Made by a program: the position numbers and the translations under genes. A stretch of DNA of 64,000 nucleotides from Methanosphaera sp. BMS (GTDB lineage Archaea > Methanobacteriota > Methanobacteria > Methanobacteriales > Methanobacteriaceae), in assembly GCF_003268005.1 (NCBI RefSeq), contig NZ_CP014213.1:2563501-2627500 (forward strand). Direction: 5' to 3'. Numbering within the stretch: position 1 is the first letter of the stretch; each line of letters starts with the position of its first letter. The notes under the pieces are model-generated. The model had not been told where the DNA came from. It worked only from the letters and a program-made list of their open reading frames with translations, and made no database searches. This document shows, piece by piece, positions 60,611-64,000 of the stretch.

Positions 60611-60940
60611 CCTTCCTTAATTGTATTAATTTTTATTTTTCTTTATTTTTAATTCTTTCAATTATCCATAGCCAATGAATATAATTTTCAAATTTTGTAC
60701 TCAAGATAAAAAATAGGATACGGATGAGTGAAATTTTTTCATCAGGTCTAATTTTACATATTGATATAAACATTAATAATTTAAGCTATTAAATACATAT
60801 CTAATTAATGAAGTATAATTACGTAAATAAAATTGTATAATAAGATTTAATATTTATCATGATATTATTTTATTAATTATCAATAATTTAAGGGGATTAT
60901 AACTTAGTAAACTTTAAAAATAATAAATAATGGTGATTTT
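60611..60940. other. Divergent promoter region larC / cobS
   Basis: About 330 bp, AT-rich. No RNA or operator recognised. Confidence 0.4.
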
Positions 60941-61729
60941 ATGGATAACAATCTGGATCAACATTCAACTCATAAATTAAGGCCTTCTGTCAACGGTCTA
61001 TTGGGAATTATCTCATTTTCCACTAGAATACCCATTACACGCTACATTACCATTGAACAGATGCAGGGATCCGTAATGTTATGGCCTTATGTTGGCATGT
61101 TTATCGGATTTGTCGCGATGATATTTGCTTATGTGTTAATGTACATATTTCATTTTACACCGCTTTTAACATCAGCACTTGTATATGCATTCATATTATG
61201 GTTTACCGGATTCAACCATCTTGACGGTGTATTGGATATGGGTGACGGACTCATGGCTCATGGTGATGCCAAAAGACGATTGGAGATTATGAGAGATTCA
61301 ATGGTAGGAACCGGTGGAATAAGTACCTTCTTCCTGGTAGCTGCAATTACAATAGCCGCATATTCATCAATAGATTATTCCCATCTGCTGGCCGTTATTG
61401 TACTGGCAGAAACATGCAGCAAATATTCCATGATAACAAGTATGTTATATGGGGATGATGATTCAAAGGGTATTGGCAGACAAATAAAGGATGGTATGAA
61501 CATTAAGATACTATTGGTAAATTTAATACTCATATCAATTATAGGCTACCTGTTAATAGGTATTGCAGGTGTTGTAGTTGCATTTGTTGCAGTGTTTACC
61601 GGTTTTATGATGTCATTTATTGCACAGAGAAACTTTGGATGTGTAACCGGTGACATAATGGGTGCTACAAATGAATTGTCAAGAACAATTACATTAATAG
61701 TTTTAGTGATATTATTCAATATTTTATAG
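60941..61729 (+). CDS. cobS: Adenosylcobinamide-GDP ribazoletransferase (cobalamin synthase)
   Basis: 262 residues, 5-7 membrane spans. Conserved HLDGVLDMGDGLMAHGD near residue 95 and the RRLEIMRDSMVGTGGI stretch are CobS landmarks. It joins the lower ligand nucleotide to GDP-cobinamide, the last step of cobamide synthesis, at the membrane. ATG after TGGTGAT; aTrm56 follows by 10 nt. Confidence 0.92.
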   Translation: MDNNLDQHSTHKLRPSVNGLLGIISFSTRIPITRYITIEQMQGSVMLWPYVGMFIGFVAMIFAYVLMYIFHFTPLLTSALVYAFILWFTGFNHLDGVLDMGDGLMAHGDAKRRLEIMRDSMVGTGGISTFFLVAAITIAAYSSIDYSHLLAVIVLAETCSKYSMITSMLYGDDDSKGIGRQIKDGMNIKILLVNLILISIIGYLLIGIAGVVVAFVAVFTGFMMSFIAQRNFGCVTGDIMGATNELSRTITLIVLVILFNIL

Positions 61730-61739
61730 GAGTTATTAA

Positions 61740-62270
61740 ATGATTACAGTTTTAAGATTAGATCATAGAGTTGGTAGGGATACAAGAATAACAACACATG
61801 TATGTTTGACATCCCGTGCCTTTGGAGCCGATAAGGTTATTCTAAGCGGACAACAGGATAATCATATCATTGAATCCGTAGAGCGTATAGTAGATAATTG
61901 GGGAGGAAACTTCCAAGTCGAATACAATAAAAATTTCAGACAAGTAATCAAAGAACATAAGGATAATGGATTTGAAGTAATACATTTGACAATGTATGGA
62001 AAACAGGTATGTGATGTCATACCAACTATACGGGATAACGGCAAGGATAAGCTCATAATAGTTGGTGGAGCCAAGGTGCCTACGGAGGTTTACGAGGAAT
62101 CCGATTGGAACCTCAGCGTAACCAATCAGCCTCACTCCGAAGTGGCCGCACTTGCCATATGTCTTCATTATATCATGGACGGTGAGGAATTTAATACGGT
62201 CTATTCTGATAGTAAAATGGAGATTATTCCAAACAATGAATTTAAAGAAGTTATTAATAAGAGAAAATAA
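61740..62270 (+). CDS. tRNA (cytidine(56)-2'-O)-methyltransferase aTrm56
   Basis: 176 residues. SPOUT fold with LRLDHRVGRDTRITTHVCLTSRAFGA at the N-terminus, and LIIVGGAKVPTEVY and NQPHSEVAALAICLH in the knot region. It makes 2'-O-methyl C56 in archaeal tRNA. ATG after AGGAG. Shares the cobS transcript. Confidence 0.9.
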   Translation: MITVLRLDHRVGRDTRITTHVCLTSRAFGADKVILSGQQDNHIIESVERIVDNWGGNFQVEYNKNFRQVIKEHKDNGFEVIHLTMYGKQVCDVIPTIRDNGKDKLIIVGGAKVPTEVYEESDWNLSVTNQPHSEVAALAICLHYIMDGEEFNTVYSDSKMEIIPNNEFKEVINKRK

Positions 62271-62739
62271 ACTTCATTATTACTTTTTTTTATTCAATTT
62301 CTATTTGATTAATATATTTATTCTATTTAATCGTTCATAATCCATTTGCATTTCTAACATACTTATAGATGTTGATTTAATATCCTGATTTTAGACTCGA
62401 TACTCTCAATAAAATGCTTGATTTGATTATATTTAATATTTTTGTGTTTTTGTTTATTTTTTATTGGAAAAGATTGATTTTTTATTTTTTAGTATTTGTT
62501 GTGTTTTATAGTTAGTTTGTTTACTGTTTATTGGTGTTTGTTGTTGGTTTGTTTATTTTTGGTGGTGTGTTTTGGGTTGTTTTGTCGTATATTAATATAA
62601 TATGCGAACAAAAAATCATAGAAAAATGGAATATGATACAGGAAATAAAGTTGTAAAAAAATAGTCGTAGTTACTATATGAAATGTAGGTATATCCGTAT
62701 CCTTATCTGTTAACTATTGTTTATTAAATGAATTGGAGG
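62271..62739. other. Accessory-zone non-coding DNA with a C-poor G/T-rich tract
   Basis: About 470 bp without a long gene. Roughly 62437-62585 is nearly free of C on the plus strand and made of T and G. A short open frame of 20 codons begins ATGCGAACAAAAAATCAT near 62602, after a TATTAATATA palindrome. I cannot show it is a gene; it could be the truncated start of a lost one. Confidence 0.4.
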
Positions 62740-62835
62740 TTAACATTTAATAACTTTGTATAAAAGAATTATTTCTCTTATTATTTCAAATATTAGTAAA
62801 ATGATTACTAAAACCTGATAAATGACGGATAGCAT
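62740..62835 (-). CDS. 31-residue hydrophobic membrane peptide (type I toxin-like)
   Basis: ATG at 62835 is preceded, 5 nt away, by AAAGGAGGTG, one of the best Shine-Dalgarno sequences in the window. The 31 codons begin MLSVIYQVLVIILLIFEI, a single transmembrane helix, then a short charged end REIILLYKVIKC and stop. The size, hydrophobicity and strong ribosome site recall type I toxin and holin-like peptides. The leader can pair with the start region (see the inverted repeats). Function not proven; an AT-rich random frame is the alternative, but the ribosome site argues against chance. Confidence 0.62.
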   Translation of the reverse strand: MLSVIYQVLVIILLIFEIIREIILLYKVIKC

Positions 62836-63100
62836 ATTTTCACCTCCTTTAATAGTAAATAGTGTTTGAAAGATAATTTAAGTGAGTAATTATCAATCAA
62901 GCAAAAAGAGGATCTTCATCTATACCTACAAGTATAATGTCTATAAAAAATAATATAAAAGATTTGTTAAAATTGAAAAATATCTTTAAAATGTGATTTA
63001 TTAGAAAAACGAGTACATACTTTTAAATGCTATGTTATAAGAATCTATAAATAGATTCTAACATAGACATTCCACTTAATTACTATGCTTCCGTCATTTA
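62818..63100. repeat. Long-range inverted repeat over the small peptide start
   Basis: Minus-strand AUGCUAUCCGUCAUUUA at the peptide start (62835 down to about 62819) matches plus-strand ATGCTTCCGTCATTTA at 63085-63100, with a single-base indel. On a minus-strand RNA that starts upstream of 63100, the two arms are complementary and would sequester the start codon. Confidence 0.6.
63030..63066. repeat. Near-perfect inverted repeat (hairpin)
   Basis: CTATGTTA pairs with TAACATAG (8 bp) and GAATCT with AGATTC (6 bp), with a 3-nt bulge and a 6-nt loop. It lies in the leader of the small peptide and could be an RNA hairpin, terminator or protein-binding dyad. Confidence 0.6.
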
Positions 63101-63185
63101 CTGAAAGTCATTAGTATGGTTAATATTATCTAATTTATTAATATATATACTTATCTCAAATAAATTCATCAAATAAAAATAATAA

Positions 63186-63383
63186 AAAAATACCACATGC
63201 TATTCGGAAAATCTAAAACCACACAACCTACGACACACATTTGCAATAGAAGCACTAAAAAACAATGAAATAAACTACGTAAAAGAATTCCTAGGGCATG
63301 AAAATATAGCAACAACACAGATATATACTAATTTAAAAGAAAAAGATGTAATTGTCAGATTTAAAAAATTAGAAACAATATAA
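63186..63383 (+). pseudogene. Tyrosine recombinase remnant (C-terminal catalytic part)
   Basis: An open frame of 65 codons from just after a TAA reads PHNLRHTF (second catalytic Arg), FLGHENIATTQIYTNL (LGH His and nucleophile Tyr) and ends at TAA 63383. The N-terminal half and the first catalytic Arg are absent, as is a start codon and ribosome site. It is the tail of a XerC/XerD/phage-integrase-type enzyme, left by deletion of a mobile element or a recombination module. Confidence 0.85.
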
Positions 63384-63410
63384 ATATTTTCAAAATAAAA
63401 AAAATGTGTT

Positions 63411-63430
63411 GTGGAGAGTGTTATCTCCAC
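63411..63430. terminator. Bidirectional hairpin terminator between the recombinase remnant and the adhesin gene
   Basis: GTGGAGA-GTGTTA-TCTCCAC forms a 7-bp stem (8 with a flanking A-T pair) with a 6-nt loop. It lies between convergent frames, with A-rich DNA on the left. Confidence 0.6.
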
Positions 63431-63525
63431 ATCAAACTAATTATTTCATAGTCTATTATTAAGTTATATCCACTATAATTAAAAGGATGATATGTTGTAA
63501 ATTGCTTGTATGAGTGTATATTTTT

Positions 63526-64000
63526 TTATGATTTTACAACAGTCATCGTAGTATTATCTGTTAATTTTTCATAACCTGAGGCTGTAAATACAGCTTCAAT
63601 GTTGTAAGTTCCTGCTTTGAATGATTCTGGTATGGTGTAGTCTACACTTACCTCACCATTAGCATTTACCTTAGCATAGATTACTTTTCCATTTTCATCT
63701 TTAACGGTTTTACCGTTAATTTTAAAGACAATTTTACCGGTGGTGATTGCTTTGTCACCAATTGCTACTTTAGCCTTAAGTGTTACTGTGCTTCCTGTTT
63801 GTACGTCACTTGTTATTGGTGTTATGGTGATTTTTGCTTCAGGTGCTGTGACAGTTGTAGTGATTGTTGTGGTTTCTTTGTTGTATTTGCTTGTTCCAGT
63901 GTATACTGCTGTAATGTTAATGTCTTGTCCGCCAAGGTTTTCCGGTACAGTGTATTGAGCGGTTGCTACTCCGTCAACTACTTTGGCATATACTACTTTA
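63526..64000 (-). CDS. Adhesin-like surface protein with Ig-like repeats, C-terminal fragment
   Basis: The minus strand is open from the window edge to a TAA at 63526-63528. About 157 residues cover Ig-like beta domains with recurring segments such as GKIVFKINGKTVKDENGKVIYAKV, ending TVVKS. The preceding copy has VVYAKVVDGVATAQYTVPENL, so the domains repeat with the same order. This is the pattern of the very large adhesin-like proteins of gut methanogens, which display repeats outside the pseudomurein wall. The N-terminus lies beyond the window. No C-terminal anchor is seen. Confidence 0.78.
   Translation of the reverse strand, partial: KVVYAKVVDGVATAQYTVPENLGGQDINITAVYTGTSKYNKETTTITTTVTAPEAKITITPITSDVQTGSTVTLKAKVAIGDKAITTGKIVFKINGKTVKDENGKVIYAKVNANGEVSVDYTIPESFKAGTYNIEAVFTASGYEKLTDNTTMTVVKS

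Noticed and set aside
62602-62665. 20-codon plus-strand frame starting ATGCGAACAAAAAATCAT
   Set aside because: No ribosome site and too short to judge; noted only in the region description.
63740-63958. Plus-strand 72-codon hydrophobic open frame
   Set aside because: Antisense to the Ig-like repeats of the adhesin gene; the Val-rich translation is an artefact of the repeat codons.

Overview
The window is archaeal and most resembles a gut methanogen of the Methanobacteriales, with Methanosphaera the best guess. The DNA is very AT-rich. It carries archaeal information genes (proteasome-activating nucleotidase, MBF1, LSm, L37e, SRP19, aTrm56, a Ski2-like helicase), methanogen-specific genes (methanogenesis marker MtxX, UPF0146, pantoate kinase, ArfB/ArfC), a pseudomurein-type MraY and Mur ligase cluster, and the end of a large adhesin-like surface protein. 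Several genes start with TTG or GTG placed 5-8 nt after a clear Shine-Dalgarno sequence.

Layout. 1-5.3 kb: partial VWA protein, TrkA, two tRNA-Gly genes, NikR, a methyltransferase, a hydrogenase maturation protease and an ATP-grasp enzyme. 5.3-6.2 kb: an apparently ORF-less group II intron. 6.5-7.8 kb: an MFS transporter. 8.2-13.8 kb: a UbiD decarboxylase - HyuA - HyuB - LpdD cluster. 14-14.8 kb: CbiK cobaltochelatase. 15.1-23.1 kb: MraY-like transferase, three Mur ligases and secreted or membrane proteins, probably pseudomurein assembly. 23.3-28.6 kb: MBF1, PAN, a C/D box guide RNA, CbiJ, UPF0146, a small secreted protein and RimI. 29-38 kb: carAB, an amidohydrolase, a thioesterase and glmS. 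37.7-41.4 kb: purC-purS-purQ and cobA-hemD-srp19. 41.5-51.3 kb: DHH nuclease, a DNA-binding regulator, pantoate kinase, PHP phosphatase, then a run of minus-strand genes (ArfC, unknown, TatD, UppS, MtxX, HemL, CbiC). 51.4-62.3 kb: helicase, ArfB, PUA protein, LSm-L37e, PycB, DUF2284-QueC-LarC, CobS and aTrm56. 62.3-64 kb: an accessory zone with a tiny membrane peptide gene, a tyrosine recombinase remnant and the 3' end of an adhesin-like gene.

Themes. Tetrapyrrole, cobamide and F430 supply is spread over the window (HemL, HemD, CobA, CbiK, CbiJ, CbiC, CobS). Nickel biology appears as NikR, a hydrogenase protease and LarC. Cell envelope synthesis is represented by MraY, the Mur ligases, UppS and GlmS. 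Riboflavin/F420 precursor synthesis is represented by ArfB and ArfC.

The strongest unusual signals are: (i) an 826-nt group II intron whose EBS1 and EBS2 both pair 6/6 with the flanking exon; (ii) a 31-residue hydrophobic peptide gene with a near-perfect Shine-Dalgarno and a leader that can fold back on its start codon, resembling a type I toxin; (iii) the UbiD-HyuA-HyuB-LpdD cluster, a plausible but unassigned carboxylase/decarboxylase system; and (iv) a canonical C/D box RNA downstream of the PAN gene. All functions were read by eye from sequence motifs, with no database search. Positions given for short motifs may be off by a base.
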